Part shown: positions 26,046-38,140 of the stretch, in pieces
Layout: each line of letters begins with the position of its first letter
How positions within the stretch are numbered: the first letter of the stretch is position 1
NCBI RefSeq assembly: GCF_018207095.1
Contig: NZ_QOCZ01000050.1
Location: 15,144 to 66,741, forward strand
From: Nocardiopsis sp. MG754419
GTDB taxonomy: Bacteria; Actinomycetota; Actinomycetes; Streptosporangiales; Streptosporangiaceae
Length of the DNA stretch: 51,598 nucleotides
Direction: 5' to 3'
Position numbers and translations under genes: made by a program
The notes under the pieces: generated by a model
Told to the model about the DNA's origin: nothing
The model's input: the letters and a program-made list of their open reading frames with translations, nothing else
Database searches by the model: none

Positions 26046-29000
26046 GTGCCCGAACCCACAGTCATCGTGACGTTCGACGTCACCGAGCCTCATCTGCAGA
26101 ACTGTCTCGACTCCCTGGCCCGTCAACGCGACGACAGCCACGTCGAGGTCGCGCCGAGCGAGGGCTCCGTCCGGCCCGACACCGAGGTCGTCCTCGTGCC
26201 GGTCCGCAACGGTGCCGCCGCCGCGTCCCGGCCCACCGATCCGGAGGCCCCCGAGGGGCGGACCACCGAACCGGACGCCAACGGGGAGAACGGCGACGAC
26301 GAGTCCACCGAGGCCGTCCCCGACGAAACGGGTCCCGACGAACCGGGCCCCGAGGAGAACGACCAGGGCGACGAGGCCGTCGCGCCCGTCCGCGAGGACG
26401 GGCTCGCCGTGGCCCGCGCCTTCGCCAAGGCACCGCCCGCGGGTCTGCGCGTGCGTTTCCTGGACGGCGACCCGGCCCCGCACCACCCCGAGGCCCGCGC
26501 CCGCGGCGCGGCCGCGGCGGCGGGCAGCCACCTGCTCTTCCTTTCCGGCTCCGACGCTCTGACCGGCTACGCCGTCGCCCACCTGACCCACAGCGCCGCC
26601 GACACGCGCTCGGACCTGGTCATCGGCAACGTTCACCGGTTCAACGAGCTGGGCGCCGCACCCTCCAAGGCGCACCGGAAACTGTGCGGCCACGTCCGCC
26701 TCGCCGAGGACCCCCGGAACATCCCCGGCCTGGCCTCCGACGCCACCCTGGGCAACCGGCTCTGGCGCAAGGAGTTCTGGCTCTCGCAGGCCGTGCCCGA
26801 GACCGACCCCGAGGACGACGACCTCGCCATCCGACGGCTGAGCCTGCGCGCCGACGCGGTCGACGTGCTGCCGGCCCCCGTCCTGCTCATGCGTGAACGC
26901 ACCCGGGTCCGGCTCCCGCTGGAGGAGGACGCCCTCACCCGGCGACTGACGACGATGCGTCGGATCGCCGAGGACCTGACCGTCGCCGACCGGGAACTGT
27001 GGGACCGCACGCTCCTCGCCGGGGAGCTCCACGGTCTCCTCCTGCGCCTGGACGACGCCGACGCCCCGGTACGCGACACCGCCATCGACCTGCTCAACGC
27101 CTACCTGGACCACGTCGACGGGGCGCTCCTGCGCGCCCTGCCGGTCCTGGACCGCCTGCTCTACCACCTGGTGCGCAAGCGCCGGGTCGACGACGTGCTG
27201 GAGGTCGCCACCTTCGCCAAGAGCGTCGAGATCAAGAAGGCGACCGCCGTCCGGCAGGGGCTGGGTTACTACATCCGCTACCCGTTCTTCGAGACCGACG
27301 ACCCGGCCAAGGCCGTCCCACGCGAGCTCTACCGGCTCGAGGACGAGATCAAGGTCCGTCAGAAGACCGAGGCCGTGCACTGGGAGGACGGCCGGCTGCA
27401 CATCGGCGGTCGCGTCGGCATCCGGCACCTGCGCGCCCACAAGCGCTGGCACCAGCACATCGTCGCCTTCGCGGTGAACACCGTCACCAAGCGGCGCATT
27501 CGCGTGCCCGTCCAGGTGCGCCTGGCCGCCGAGTACCGCCTGCCCGACCTGCCCGACGCCGCACGCCACGACTACGGCGGCTTCACGGCGATCCTGGACC
27601 CGCGCCGCCTGCGCTCGGCGCGCACCTGGGAACCCGGCGACTGGAGGATCGAGCTCGTCGTCTTCAACCGCGGCCTGACCCGGCGCAAGTTCCTCTCCAA
27701 CCCCCTGTCGGGGCAGCCGGAACGGCCCGGCTATCACAACGTCGACGACGACGTGTGGATCCGGCCGCACTGGAACAAGGACCGGCACCTGGTCGTCAGC
27801 GTCGAACCGGCGCGGGCGCGGGTGACCGAACATCGGTTCGACGCGCACACCGCCGAACTCCTCGTCGGGGGCGAGCTGCTGTCGCCGCCCGCCGCGGAGG
27901 CCACCGAGCTCCGGCTGATCCGGCGTCCCGGCACCGCCCGCCTGTCCTACCCCGTGCGGATCGAGGGCGGCCGTTTCAGCGCCCGCGTGCGCGCCGAGGA
28001 ACTCTTCGCCCGGGGTCTCAGCGAGTGCGGGGGAGTGATCCGCCAGGAGGAGTGGGACGCCGAACTGGTCACCCGCGACGGGGCACGCGTGCCCCTGATC
28101 CTCCCGGACGAGGTGCCCGGCAGCCCCTACAACTCCGACGGCGCCCAACAGGAACTGGTGGTCCTGCGCACGGCCACCGGACACCTGAAGCTGCGCGCCG
28201 GCCGGGCGCGGCCCGTGGTCGACAGCGCCGAGTGGAACGAACGCACCCTGGTCCTGGGCGGCGAGTTCCCCACCGGGGTGGACCTGCGGATCGTGGCCAA
28301 GGCCCGCGGGCGGGACGAGGAGCACGAACTCGTCGTCGAACGCGACGGCGGGCGCTTCACCACCCGCTTCGACCCCTCCCGCATCACCACCCTGTCCGGG
28401 GAGATCTCCCTGCCCGCCGGCTCCTACCAACTGTGGGGTCGTATCGGCGAGGAGATCGCGGACGAGGCCCCCGGGGCCGCGACCGAGGTCGAGAGCGTCG
28501 ACGTGGGCGTGGAGTTCGCCGACGCCCTCATCGGCCGGCTGCCGTCGGAGACCCGGAGCCCCGAACGCACCTACACGTTGACCTACCAGAACCGCGGGAT
28601 CCCCGTGATCCAGGTCGGCAGCGACCTGCGCCCCGTCGAGCGGGGCGCCTTCGCCCAGCGTCGGCTGCGGGAGGTCTTCTACCCGGCTCAGCGGGAACTG
28701 CCCGTCACCGAGGGCGTCCTGTTCGACACCTACACCGGGCGCCAGTACTCGGACAGCCCCCAGAGCATCTACGCCGAGCTGCGCGGACGCGGACAGTGGG
28801 CCGACTATCCGATGTCGTGGCTGGTCGCCGACGGTCAGGTGCGCCTGCCCGAGGACCTCACCCCGGTGCGGCACAAGGGCGAGGAGTACCACCGTGAGCT
28901 GGCGCGCAGCCGCTACCTGGTGACCAACTCCCGCCAGCCCAACTGGTTCCACCGCCACCCCGACCAGACGGTCGTGCAGACCTGGCACGGGTCGATGCTC

Positions 29001-29792
29001 AAGCGCATCGGCTTCGACGTGGACAACATCCGCGGCAAGTCGCGCGACTACTTCGACAAGCTGGCCTGGGAGACACGGCAGTGGGACTACCTGGTCTCGC
29101 CCAGCCCGTGGGCGACGCCCATCCTGCGCAGCGCCTTCCGCTTCGAGGGCGAGATCCTGGAGACCGGCTACCCGCGCAACGACATCTTCTTCGCCGCCGA
29201 CCGGGAACGCGTCGCCGAACGCACCCGTCGTCTCCTCGGTCTGCCCGAGGGCAAGAAGGTCGTGCTGTACGCGCCCACCTGGCGCGACGACAAGTACTAC
29301 ACGCGCGGCAAGCACAAGCTGGACCTGCACCTGGACCTGCGCCGGATGTACGAGAAGCTCGGTGACGACCACGTGCTGTTGGTGCGGCGTCATCCCCGCG
29401 TGGTGGACAGCGTGCCGATCGTCGGCGAGGACTTCGTCTACGACGTGTCCCTGTACCCGGAGATCATGGAGCTGTTCCTGATCACCGACGTGCTCATCAC
29501 CGACTACTCGTCGATGATGTTCGACTTCGCCAACACCGGTCGCCCCATGCTCTTCTTCACCTACGACCTGGAGGGCTACCGGGACAACCTGCGCGGGTTC
29601 TACTTCGACTTCGAGGAGACCGCGCCCGGACCGTTGCTGACCGAATCCGACGACGTCATCGCGGCCCTGCTCGACATCGACGAGGTGGCCGAGCGCTCCG
29701 GTGCCTCCTATCGGGCGTTCGTGGAACAGTTCTGCCCCCTGGACGACGGCCACGCCGCCGCCAGGGTCGTGGACCGCGTCTTCGGCGCCTGA
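26046..29792 (+). CDS. TagF-like CDP-glycerol glycerophosphotransferase with degenerate GT-A-like N-terminus
   Basis: Predicted cell-wall teichoic acid polymerase, 1248 residues. The C-terminal 400 form the glycerophosphotransferase domain: VQTWHGSMLKRIGFD (catalytic His region), VLYAPTWRDDKYY, LLVRRHPR, DVLITDYSSMMFDFANTGRP, and FFTYDLEGYRDNLRGFYFDF. The middle is beta-rich, as in actinobacterial TagF fusions. The N-terminal 200 residues resemble a GT2 domain (LQNCLDSLARQ, NVHRFN) but lack the usual DDGS and DSDD motifs (here LFLSGSDAL) and are split by an acidic Pro/Glu/Asp insert of about 65 residues. GTG at 26046 follows GGAGG by 12 bases; GTG at 26034 is too close to it. No signal peptide; peripheral to the inner membrane by family knowledge. 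Confidence 0.88.
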   Translation: MPEPTVIVTFDVTEPHLQNCLDSLARQRDDSHVEVAPSEGSVRPDTEVVLVPVRNGAAAASRPTDPEAPEGRTTEPDANGENGDDESTEAVPDETGPDEPGPEENDQGDEAVAPVREDGLAVARAFAKAPPAGLRVRFLDGDPAPHHPEARARGAAAAAGSHLLFLSGSDALTGYAVAHLTHSAADTRSDLVIGNVHRFNELGAAPSKAHRKLCGHVRLAEDPRNIPGLASDATLGNRLWRKEFWLSQAVPETDPEDDDLAIRRLSLRADAVDVLPAPVLLMRERTRVRLPLEEDALTRRLTTMRRIAEDLTVADRELWDRTLLAGELHGLLLRLDDADAPVRDTAIDLLNAYLDHVDGALLRALPVLDRLLYHLVRKRRVDDVLEVATFAKSVEIKKATAVRQGLGYYIRYPFFETDDPAKAVPRELYRLEDEIKVRQKTEAVHWEDGRLHIGGRVGIRHLRAHKRWHQHIVAFAVNTVTKRRIRVPVQVRLAAEYRLPDLPDAARHDYGGFTAILDPRRLRSARTWEPGDWRIELVVFNRGLTRRKFLSNPLSGQPERPGYHNVDDDVWIRPHWNKDRHLVVSVEPARARVTEHRFDAHTAELLVGGELLSPPAAEATELRLIRRPGTARLSYPVRIEGGRFSARVRAEELFARGLSECGGVIRQEEWDAELVTRDGARVPLILPDEVPGSPYNSDGAQQELVVLRTATGHLKLRAGRARPVVDSAEWNERTLVLGGEFPTGVDLRIVAKARGRDEEHELVVERDGGRFTTRFDPSRITTLSGEISLPAGSYQLWGRIGEEIADEAPGAATEVESVDVGVEFADALIGRLPSETRSPERTYTLTYQNRGIPVIQVGSDLRPVERGAFAQRRLREVFYPAQRELPVTEGVLFDTYTGRQYSDSPQSIYAELRGRGQWADYPMSWLVADGQVRLPEDLTPVRHKGEEYHRELARSRYLVTNSRQPNWFHRHPDQTVVQTWHGSMLKRIGFDVDNIRGKSRDYFDKLAWETRQWDYLVSPSPWATPILRSAFRFEGEILETGYPRNDIFFAADRERVAERTRRLLGLPEGKKVVLYAPTWRDDKYYTRGKHKLDLHLDLRRMYEKLGDDHVLLVRRHPRVVDSVPIVGEDFVYDVSLYPEIMELFLITDVLITDYSSMMFDFANTGRPMLFFTYDLEGYRDNLRGFYFDFEETAPGPLLTESDDVIAALLDIDEVAERSGASYRAFVEQFCPLDDGHAAARVVDRVFGA

Positions 29793-29863
29793 CCTCGGGT
29801 GGAGCCGGCGGACCATCGCCGGTCCCGCCCACCACCCGCGCGGAGCGCGCGACCCACGGCCGT

Positions 29864-29904
29864 GCGAGCGGGCCGCCCCGGGACCCCCGGGGCGGCCCGC
29901 TCGC
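29864..29904 (+). terminator. Very strong terminator hairpin after the TagF-like gene
   Basis: Perfect 19-bp stem (29864-29882 with 29886-29904; outer arm GCGAGCGGGCC) with a 3-base loop, 72 bases past the stop. It ends 21 bases before the next start, overlapping that gene's promoter region. Confidence 0.8.
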
Positions 29905-29925
29905 CGTCTGCGCCACAATGGAGCG

Positions 29926-30219
29926 GTGATCGTCATCACCCGTTACTCCGTGCCCGAGGCCGAGACCGAGGCCTTCCGCAACGACGCCGACGCCGCCGTG
30001 GCGGTCCTGTCCCGGCGCCCCGGCTTCCGGTGGCACCGCATCGGCCGCGCCGCCGACGACCCCACGCTGTGGACCGTCGTGACCGAGTGGGACGGCGCCG
30101 GGTTCTACCGCCGGGCCCTGTCCGACTTCGAGGTCAAGGTCACCGCCGTGCCGTTGCTGTCCCGCGCCATCGACGAACCCAGCGCCTTCGAGATCCTCGG
30201 GACCGACGACACCCCTTGA
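29926..30219 (+). CDS. Small ABM-like (antibiotic biosynthesis monooxygenase-fold) protein
   Basis: Protein of 97 residues with a dimeric alpha/beta-barrel pattern: VIVITRYSVPEAETEAFRND, LSRRPGFRWHRIGRAADDP, LWTVVTEWDGAGFYRRALS, and a final VTAVPLLSRAIDEPSAFE. No catalytic residues are diagnostic. GTG at 29926 lies 6 bases after CACAAT (29914-29919), suggesting a leaderless mRNA; there is no Shine-Dalgarno at useful spacing. Role unknown; stress-related or heme/quinone-handling functions are known for the fold. Confidence 0.75.
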   Translation: MIVITRYSVPEAETEAFRNDADAAVAVLSRRPGFRWHRIGRAADDPTLWTVVTEWDGAGFYRRALSDFEVKVTAVPLLSRAIDEPSAFEILGTDDTP

Positions 30220-30413
30220 CCTCATATGCGGGGAATCGGCGGTGTGCGGCCGTGGTGAAGGGGTACGCGAGCGTTCCACGATTGCTCTAGCCTGGGGTGA
30301 CGCGGTCGCCCGGAGCGCCACATCCGTGGTCCCGCGCGTGATCCGCGTTTCCACACACGACGATGTATCGCGAACAGCGATCCACCGACCGCCAGCCGGA
30401 TGGAGAGTCACCC

Positions 30414-31802
30414 ATGGCCGCCAAGTCAGAGGCAATGGACGCACTGGTCAACCTCGCCAAGCGCCGAGGTCTGGTCTACCCCTCCAGCGAGATCTACGGA
30501 GGTCTGCGCGCCGCCTGGGACTACGGCCCCCTGGGCGTGGAGCTGAAGAACAACGTCAAGCGCCAGTGGTGGCGTTCGATGGTGCAGGAGCGCGACGACA
30601 TCGTGGGCCTGGACTCCAGCGTGATCCTGGCCCGTGAGGTCTGGGAGGCCTCCGGCCACGTCAAGGAGTTCGTCGACCCGCTCACCGAGTGCCAGTCCTG
30701 CCACAAGCGCTTCCGCGCGGACCACCTCATCGAGGCCTACGAGGAGAAGCACGGGCACGAGCCCGCCGAGGGCCTGGCCGCCATCGCCTGCCCCAACTGC
30801 GGCGCCAAGGCCTCCTTCACCGAGCCGCGCATGTTCAACGGTCTGCTCCGCACCTTCCTGGGCCCGGTCCAGGACGAGAAGGGCCTCGCCTACCTCCGCC
30901 CGGAGACCGCGCAGGGCATCTTCATCAACTACAAGAACGTCGAGCAGAGCGCCCGCCGCAAGGTCCCCTTCGGCATCGGCCAGATCGGCAAGTCCTTCCG
31001 CAACGAGATCACCCCGGGCAACTTCATCTTCCGGACCCGCGAGTTCGAGCAGATGGAGATGGAGTTCTTCTGCAAGCCCGGCAGTGACGAGGAATGGCAC
31101 CAGTACTGGATCGACCAGCGTCACCAGTGGTACCTGGACCTCGGCATCGCCAAGGACAACCTGCGCCTGTACGAGCACCCCGCGGACAAGCTGTCCCACT
31201 ACTCCAAGCGGACCGTGGACATCGAGTACCGGTTCAACTTCCAGGGCAGCGAGTGGGGTGAGCTGGAGGGCGTCGCCAACCGCACCGACTTCGACCTCAA
31301 GACCCACGCCGAGGCCTCCGGCGTCGACCTCTCCTACTTCGACCAGGAGAACAACGAGCGCTACATCCCCTACGTCATCGAGCCGGCGGCCGGTGTCGAC
31401 CGGGCGGTGCTCACGTTCATGCTCGACGCCTACAACGTCGACGAGGCGCCCAACGCCAAGGGCAAGCTGGAGAAGCGCGCCGTCATGCGTCTGGACCCGC
31501 GCCTGTCCCCGGTCAAGGCCGCCGTGCTGCCGCTGTCGCGCAACACCGACCTGTCGCCCAAGGCCCGGGACCTGGCTGCCGCGCTGCGCAAGCGGTGGAA
31601 CGTGGAGTTCGACGACGCCGGCGCCATCGGTCGCCGTTACCGTCGCCAGGACGAGATCGGTACCCCGTTCTGCGTCACGGTGGACTTCGACACCCTTGAG
31701 GACAACGCCGTGACCGTGCGTGAGCGCGACACCATGTCGCAGGAGCGCGTCTCCCTGGACAACGTCGAGATGTACCTGCTGGAGCGTCTGCCCGGCTGCT
31801 GA
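30414..31802 (+). CDS. glyS: Glycine--tRNA ligase
   Basis: Charges tRNA-Gly with glycine. The 462-residue class II enzyme of the dimeric (alpha2) type has [20 protein letters not shown] at the start, a zinc-type [12 protein letters not shown] ... [10 protein letters not shown] insertion, motif 2 in [20 protein letters not shown], and an anticodon-binding C-terminal domain. ATG at 30414 has GGAGAG 8 bases upstream. A -10-like TAGCCT near 30289 would give a leader of about 115 bases; no T-box features (actinobacterial glyS usually lacks one) are seen. Confidence 0.96.
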   Translation: MAAKSEAMDALVNLAKRRGLVYPSSEIYGGLRAAWDYGPLGVELKNNVKRQWWRSMVQERDDIVGLDSSVILAREVWEASGHVKEFVDPLTECQSCHKRFRADHLIEAYEEKHGHEPAEGLAAIACPNCGAKASFTEPRMFNGLLRTFLGPVQDEKGLAYLRPETAQGIFINYKNVEQSARRKVPFGIGQIGKSFRNEITPGNFIFRTREFEQMEMEFFCKPGSDEEWHQYWIDQRHQWYLDLGIAKDNLRLYEHPADKLSHYSKRTVDIEYRFNFQGSEWGELEGVANRTDFDLKTHAEASGVDLSYFDQENNERYIPYVIEPAAGVDRAVLTFMLDAYNVDEAPNAKGKLEKRAVMRLDPRLSPVKAAVLPLSRNTDLSPKARDLAAALRKRWNVEFDDAGAIGRRYRRQDEIGTPFCVTVDFDTLEDNAVTVRERDTMSQERVSLDNVEMYLLERLPGC

Positions 31803-31836
31803 TCGACCGGGTTCGCGCGGGGACCCGCGCTTCTCG

Positions 31837-31872
31837 GGCCCTGTCGCCTCGCTCGCGCGAGACGACAGGGCC
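31837..31872 (+). terminator. Terminator hairpin after glyS
   Basis: Perfect 10-bp stem GGCCCTGTCG / CGACAGGGCC with a further inner stem in the loop, 35 bases past the glyS stop. Confidence 0.7.
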
Positions 31873-31938
31873 TCGTCGTGTCCCGGGACCGTCCGAGGGT
31901 TCGGTGGCCGGGGCCCGATCGTGCCCACGCGTGCCGGC

Positions 31939-31966
31939 GACCCCGACCCCGACCCCGACCCCGACC
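31939..31966. repeat. GACCCC hexanucleotide tandem repeat
   Basis: Four full copies and a partial fifth of GACCCC between the glyS terminator and fdhD, about 75 bases before the fdhD ATG. It lies in non-coding DNA. Confidence 0.85.
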
Positions 31967-32039
31967 TGTACCTCTCCCACCGGCGGTTGTACGCGCACAG
32001 GTGATCGGTGGAGGCCGACGCCGGAACGGGGGGTGTTTC

Positions 32040-32885
32040 ATGGGGCGGGTCACGACACGACAGCGGGTCCTGAGGATCAGGGACGGCGTCGTGAGCGAGC
32101 GCGCCGACACCCTGGTGGCCGAGGAGCCCCTGGAGGTGCGGATCGACGGTGCACCGCTCACGGTCACCATGCGCACCCCCGGACACGACTTCGACCTGGC
32201 GGCAGGGTTCCTGGTGGGGGAGGGCGTGCTGCGGCACGCCGACGACCTCACGGCGATCCGGTACTGCGCCGGTGCGACCGAGGACGGCTCCAACACCTTC
32301 AACGTGCTGGACGTGACCCTGGCCCCGCACGTGCCGGCGCCCGACACCTCCCTGGAGCGCAACTTCTACACGACTTCGTCCTGTGGGCTGTGCGGTAAGG
32401 CCAGCCTGGACGCGGTGCGCACCCAGGCGACGTGGTCGGTGGCCGAGGACGACTCCCGGATCGCGCTGTCCACCCTGACGACACTGCCGGACCGGCTGCG
32501 CGAGGCCCAGCGGGTGTTCGACCGCACCGGGGGACTCCACGCGGCGGGCCTGTTCACCGCCGAGGGCGAACTGCTGGTGGCCCGTGAGGACGTGGGCCGG
32601 CACAACGCCGTCGACAAGGTCGTGGGCTGGGCCCTGCGCGAGGGACGCACACCGCTGCGCGGGAGCGTGCTGATGGTCTCCGGCCGGGCCTCCTTCGAGT
32701 TGGTCCAGAAGGCCTGGATGGCGGGGATCCCCACGCTGGCCGCGGTGTCCGCGCCCTCCTCGCTCGCGGTCGACCTGGCCGCGGAGGCCGGGATGACCCT
32801 GGTCGGTTTCCTGCGCGGGGCGTCCATGAACGTCTACGCGGGCCGGGAACGGGTGCTGCTGGAGGAGACCGCCGGTCGGCTCTGA
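32040..32885 (+). CDS. fdhD: Formate dehydrogenase accessory sulfurtransferase FdhD
   Basis: Transfers sulfur from a cysteine desulfurase to the molybdenum cofactor of formate dehydrogenase. The 281-residue protein has RTPGHDFDLAAGFLVGEG, the sulfur-carrying Cys pair in SSCGLCGK, the EDVGRHNAVDKVVG block and LVGFLRGASMNVYAG at the end. ATG at 32040 fits the family. No formate dehydrogenase gene is in the window, so its client is encoded elsewhere. Confidence 0.95.
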   Translation: MGRVTTRQRVLRIRDGVVSERADTLVAEEPLEVRIDGAPLTVTMRTPGHDFDLAAGFLVGEGVLRHADDLTAIRYCAGATEDGSNTFNVLDVTLAPHVPAPDTSLERNFYTTSSCGLCGKASLDAVRTQATWSVAEDDSRIALSTLTTLPDRLREAQRVFDRTGGLHAAGLFTAEGELLVAREDVGRHNAVDKVVGWALREGRTPLRGSVLMVSGRASFELVQKAWMAGIPTLAAVSAPSSLAVDLAAEAGMTLVGFLRGASMNVYAGRERVLLEETAGRL

Positions 32886-32988
32886 CGGTCCCGTCGCACT
32901 CCTTTCCTCCCGCGCCCCGGTCCGGGTGTGCGGGTCCTCGCCCCATCGCGGTGACCCGGGCACCGAGGAGGGGCGGCCGTCGGTCCCC

Positions 32989-33765
32989 TCACGGCGTCGA
33001 CCGGTCGCCCGGTGACGGCGGTGCCTCCAGGACGAAGAAGAGGAAGCCGATCCGGGTCGAGAGCGCCTGGAAGCCGTCGGGGAACACCTCTCGAGCGGCC
33101 GGGTCGGGCTGCGGCTCGCTGATGGCCGAGAGACGGAGACCGGCGGCGGTGAAGGCGTCGGTCATCGCGTGCAGTGGTCGGCGCCAGAACCTCAGTGGGA
33201 CGGACCGTTCGCCGAACGTGAACGTGTCGGAGTAGGCGGTGACCGCGAAGTAGTCGGGCCGTGGGTCCCGCATCGCGTAGTCCGTGAACGGGTGCTGCAC
33301 GGAAGCGAGCAGACGGCCACCCGGTCTGAGCACACGGCGTATCTCGGTCAGGGTGGGTCCCCAGTCCTCCAGGTAGTGCAGCACCAGCGAGGCCACCACG
33401 TCGTCGAACGCGCCATCGGCGAACGGCAGGGGGTCGCGCAGGTCGACCTCGCGCAGGTCCGTGTCGTCCCCGAGCCGCCGGCGGGCCAGGTCCAGCATGG
33501 CGGCGCTGCCGTCGATCCCTGTGACCTCGGCCCCGCGGTCGCGCAGGGCCGCGGCCAGGGGACCCGCGCCGCAGCCGGCGTCCAGGATCCGGTGGCCGGT
33601 CACGTCCCCGGCGAGGGCCACCATCGCGGGCCGCTCGTAGTAGGCGTTCTGGAGGTTGCTCTCGTTGTCCGCCGCGTACGCCTCGGCGAAGCCGTCGTAG
33701 GCGTTCACCCCGGCCGGCTCCGGGTACCGGGCGGGGGTCTGGGGCGGGTCGGTTCCTCGGTCCAT
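32989..33765 (-). CDS. Class I SAM-dependent methyltransferase
   Basis: Protein of 258 residues with a Methyltransf_11-type core: motif I ILDAGCGAGPLAAALRDRG (about residues 60-78), acidic VTGIDGS, DDVVASLVLHYLEDW and RVLRPGGRLLASVQHPF. The C-terminal part (FTFGERSVPLRFWRRPLHAM) is the substrate region. Substrate unknown. ATG at 33765 has GAGGATCC upstream; a longer open frame to 33975 has no family support. Confidence 0.85.
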   Translation of the reverse strand: MDRGTDPPQTPARYPEPAGVNAYDGFAEAYAADNESNLQNAYYERPAMVALAGDVTGHRILDAGCGAGPLAAALRDRGAEVTGIDGSAAMLDLARRRLGDDTDLREVDLRDPLPFADGAFDDVVASLVLHYLEDWGPTLTEIRRVLRPGGRLLASVQHPFTDYAMRDPRPDYFAVTAYSDTFTFGERSVPLRFWRRPLHAMTDAFTAAGLRLSAISEPQPDPAAREVFPDGFQALSTRIGFLFFVLEAPPSPGDRSTP

Positions 33766-34126
33766 GCGCGGATCCTCGTGCGCACCCGCCCCGACGCACA
33801 GGCCCTGACGCTGGCGCGAGGGGGAGGACGTGGGCCCTGGGGCGCGTGACCACAGTGGTCGGGGACGACCGTGGGCGATCGCGGGCACAGCAGAGACGAC
33901 CGGACCCGGGGGGATGTGGTTTCCGGTCGCCTCCTGGAACCCTTGGCCGCACACGACCGCGGGAACCGACTCCAACGTAGCGGTTGGGCTCGGGGGGTTC
34001 CGGGGAGTTTCGGTACCGGTGTCCTGCTGCGTAAGCGAATCGTGACGAATCGGTCGCCGGTGACGCTCGCGGCGTTCCCTGGGGGACCCGTTCCGCCGGT
34101 CCGGTGACGGGCGCGGCGGTGGGCGG
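33766..34126. other. Intergenic region between trhA and the methyltransferase gene
   Basis: 361 bases with no convincing gene. A palindrome GACCAC-A-GTGGTC at 33848-33860 lies 83 bases upstream of the methyltransferase start and may be an operator. No clear promoter is seen. Confidence 0.45.
33848..33860. promoter_or_regulatory. Palindrome upstream of the methyltransferase gene
   Basis: Perfect GACCAC-A-GTGGTC, single copy in the stretch. Regulatory role is a guess from position. Confidence 0.25.
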
Positions 34127-34972
34127 TCAGCCGGTGGTGTACACGACGAAGGACACCGCGATGTAGTGGCACACGAACGCCGCGATGGTCAGCGAGTGGA
34201 AGATCTCGTGGAAACCGAACCAGCGGGGCGCGGGGTCGGGACGCTTGAGCCCGTAGACCACGGCGCCCACGCTGTAGAGCACGCCGCCGACCAGGATGAG
34301 GATCCACGTGGCCGGGTGCGTGCCGTTCACCAGGTCGGGGATGAACAGCACCGCGACCCAGCCGATGGCCAGGTACAGGGCCGTGGACAACCAGCGCGGC
34401 GCGTTCAGCCACAGCAGCTTGAACGTCACGCCCGCGATCGCCCCGCCCCACACCAGCGCGAGCATGGCGGCGCGCAGCGTGCCGTCCAGGACGAGCACGA
34501 TGAACGGCGTGTAGGTGCCGGCGATGATGAGGTAGATGTTCGAGTGGTCCAAGCGGCGCAGGACCCGTTGGGCGCGTGGCGACCAGCGGCCCACGTGGTA
34601 CACGGCCGAGGTGCTGAACAACAGGACCGAACTGAGGGCGTAGACCGCCGCGGCGAGCATGGCGGGCACGGTGGGGGAGAGCGCCACCAGGACCACGCCC
34701 GCGGCCAGGGCGAGCGGGGCGGTGCCCAGGTGCAGCCAACCGCGCAGACGGGGCTTGACGGCCTCCAGCAGGTCCCCGGCGGCCGCGGCGGCCCGTTCGG
34801 GCACGGAGGAGGCCTCCCGGTCGACGTCCTCTTCGGTCCGGTCCGGGGCGGCCTGTGTTCGGTCGTCCTGTCGCCGGGTCCCGGTCCTCTCGCCCGCCTC
34901 CGACCCCTGCTTCTTCGCCACAGCGCGCCTACCCTTTCCGGTCCGTCCCCGCCCTCTGGCGGGTTCCCCCAC
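34127..34972 (-). CDS. trhA: Hemolysin III/TrhA (PAQR-type) membrane protein
   Basis: Integral membrane protein of 281 residues from GTG at 34972. A charged N-terminal tail of about 75 residues precedes seven membrane segments. Family marks are SSVLLFSTSAVYHVGRWSPR, LDHSNIYLIIAGTYTPF and FHEIFHSLTIAAFVCHY, whose His residues form the predicted metal site. Homologues are implicated in membrane homeostasis; the toxin name is historical. TAAGTT 5 bases ahead of the GTG suggests a leaderless start; an in-frame GTG at 34921 (MAKKQGSE if used) is an alternative. Confidence 0.87.
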   Translation of the reverse strand: MGEPARGRGRTGKGRRAVAKKQGSEAGERTGTRRQDDRTQAAPDRTEEDVDREASSVPERAAAAAGDLLEAVKPRLRGWLHLGTAPLALAAGVVLVALSPTVPAMLAAAVYALSSVLLFSTSAVYHVGRWSPRAQRVLRRLDHSNIYLIIAGTYTPFIVLVLDGTLRAAMLALVWGGAIAGVTFKLLWLNAPRWLSTALYLAIGWVAVLFIPDLVNGTHPATWILILVGGVLYSVGAVVYGLKRPDPAPRWFGFHEIFHSLTIAAFVCHYIAVSFVVYTTG

Positions 34973-35382
34973 AGCCTAACTTACGGATGCGTAGGTTACC
35001 TTCCGGTAATCCTGTGTCGCCCCGCACAGTGGAGCCTCCGAGGCCCGGTGCGGTGGGCGAGTGCCCGGCCGTGACACCCACATCATGGCGGACCTTGGGG
35101 CGTGGATCGGACCGGTCGCGCCGACCGGGGTCGGCGTGCCGTGCGGTCCCCGCCCGCCGAGCCCCGGTCGGTGCGCGGGGACGCGCCTCGCCCCCGTCGG
35201 TGGCGGCCGTCCGCCGCCCGTGGACGGTCTCCCCACCGGAGACGAGCCTCGTCGTGCGACGGCCCCTGTCATAAAAGAGCGCTCCCTGGAGGGTCGCTTG
35301 GGTCGAATGTGGAAAGGGTCGCGCCCAGATCCAGGGGTGAACCGTCACCTCCGGTTCGCCGAGAGAGCGAGGGAGCACCCCC
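34973..35382. other. Divergent region between trhA and ppdK
   Basis: 410 bases without a gene. Next to trhA is an imperfect dyad GGTTACC / GGTAATCC (about 34993-35012). Toward ppdK there is CATAAA at 35270-35275 as a possible -10, followed by a leader of about 100 bases with a GAGCGCTC palindrome. Nothing else is recognised. Confidence 0.45.
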
Positions 35383-38088
<2,706 letters not shown>

Positions 38089-38106
38089 CACGAGCGGATC
38101 CCCGGT

Positions 38107-38140
38107 CCGTGCGGGTGCCCGCGCGAGGGCGCCCGCACGG
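38107..38140 (+). terminator. Terminator hairpin after ppdK
   Basis: 14-bp stem CCGTGCGGGTGCCC / GGGCGCCCGCACGG with one G-U pair and a 6-base loop, followed by GCGCTTTC, 18 bases past the stop. Confidence 0.75.

Noticed and set aside
26037..29939. A 1300-codon open frame antisense to the TagF-like gene
   Set aside because: Repetitive Gly/Val/Asp/His composition typical of antisense frames; the plus-strand frame has clear catalytic motifs.
30426..32963. An 845-codon frame antisense to glyS and fdhD
   Set aside because: No domain is visible, and it overlaps two secure genes on the other strand.
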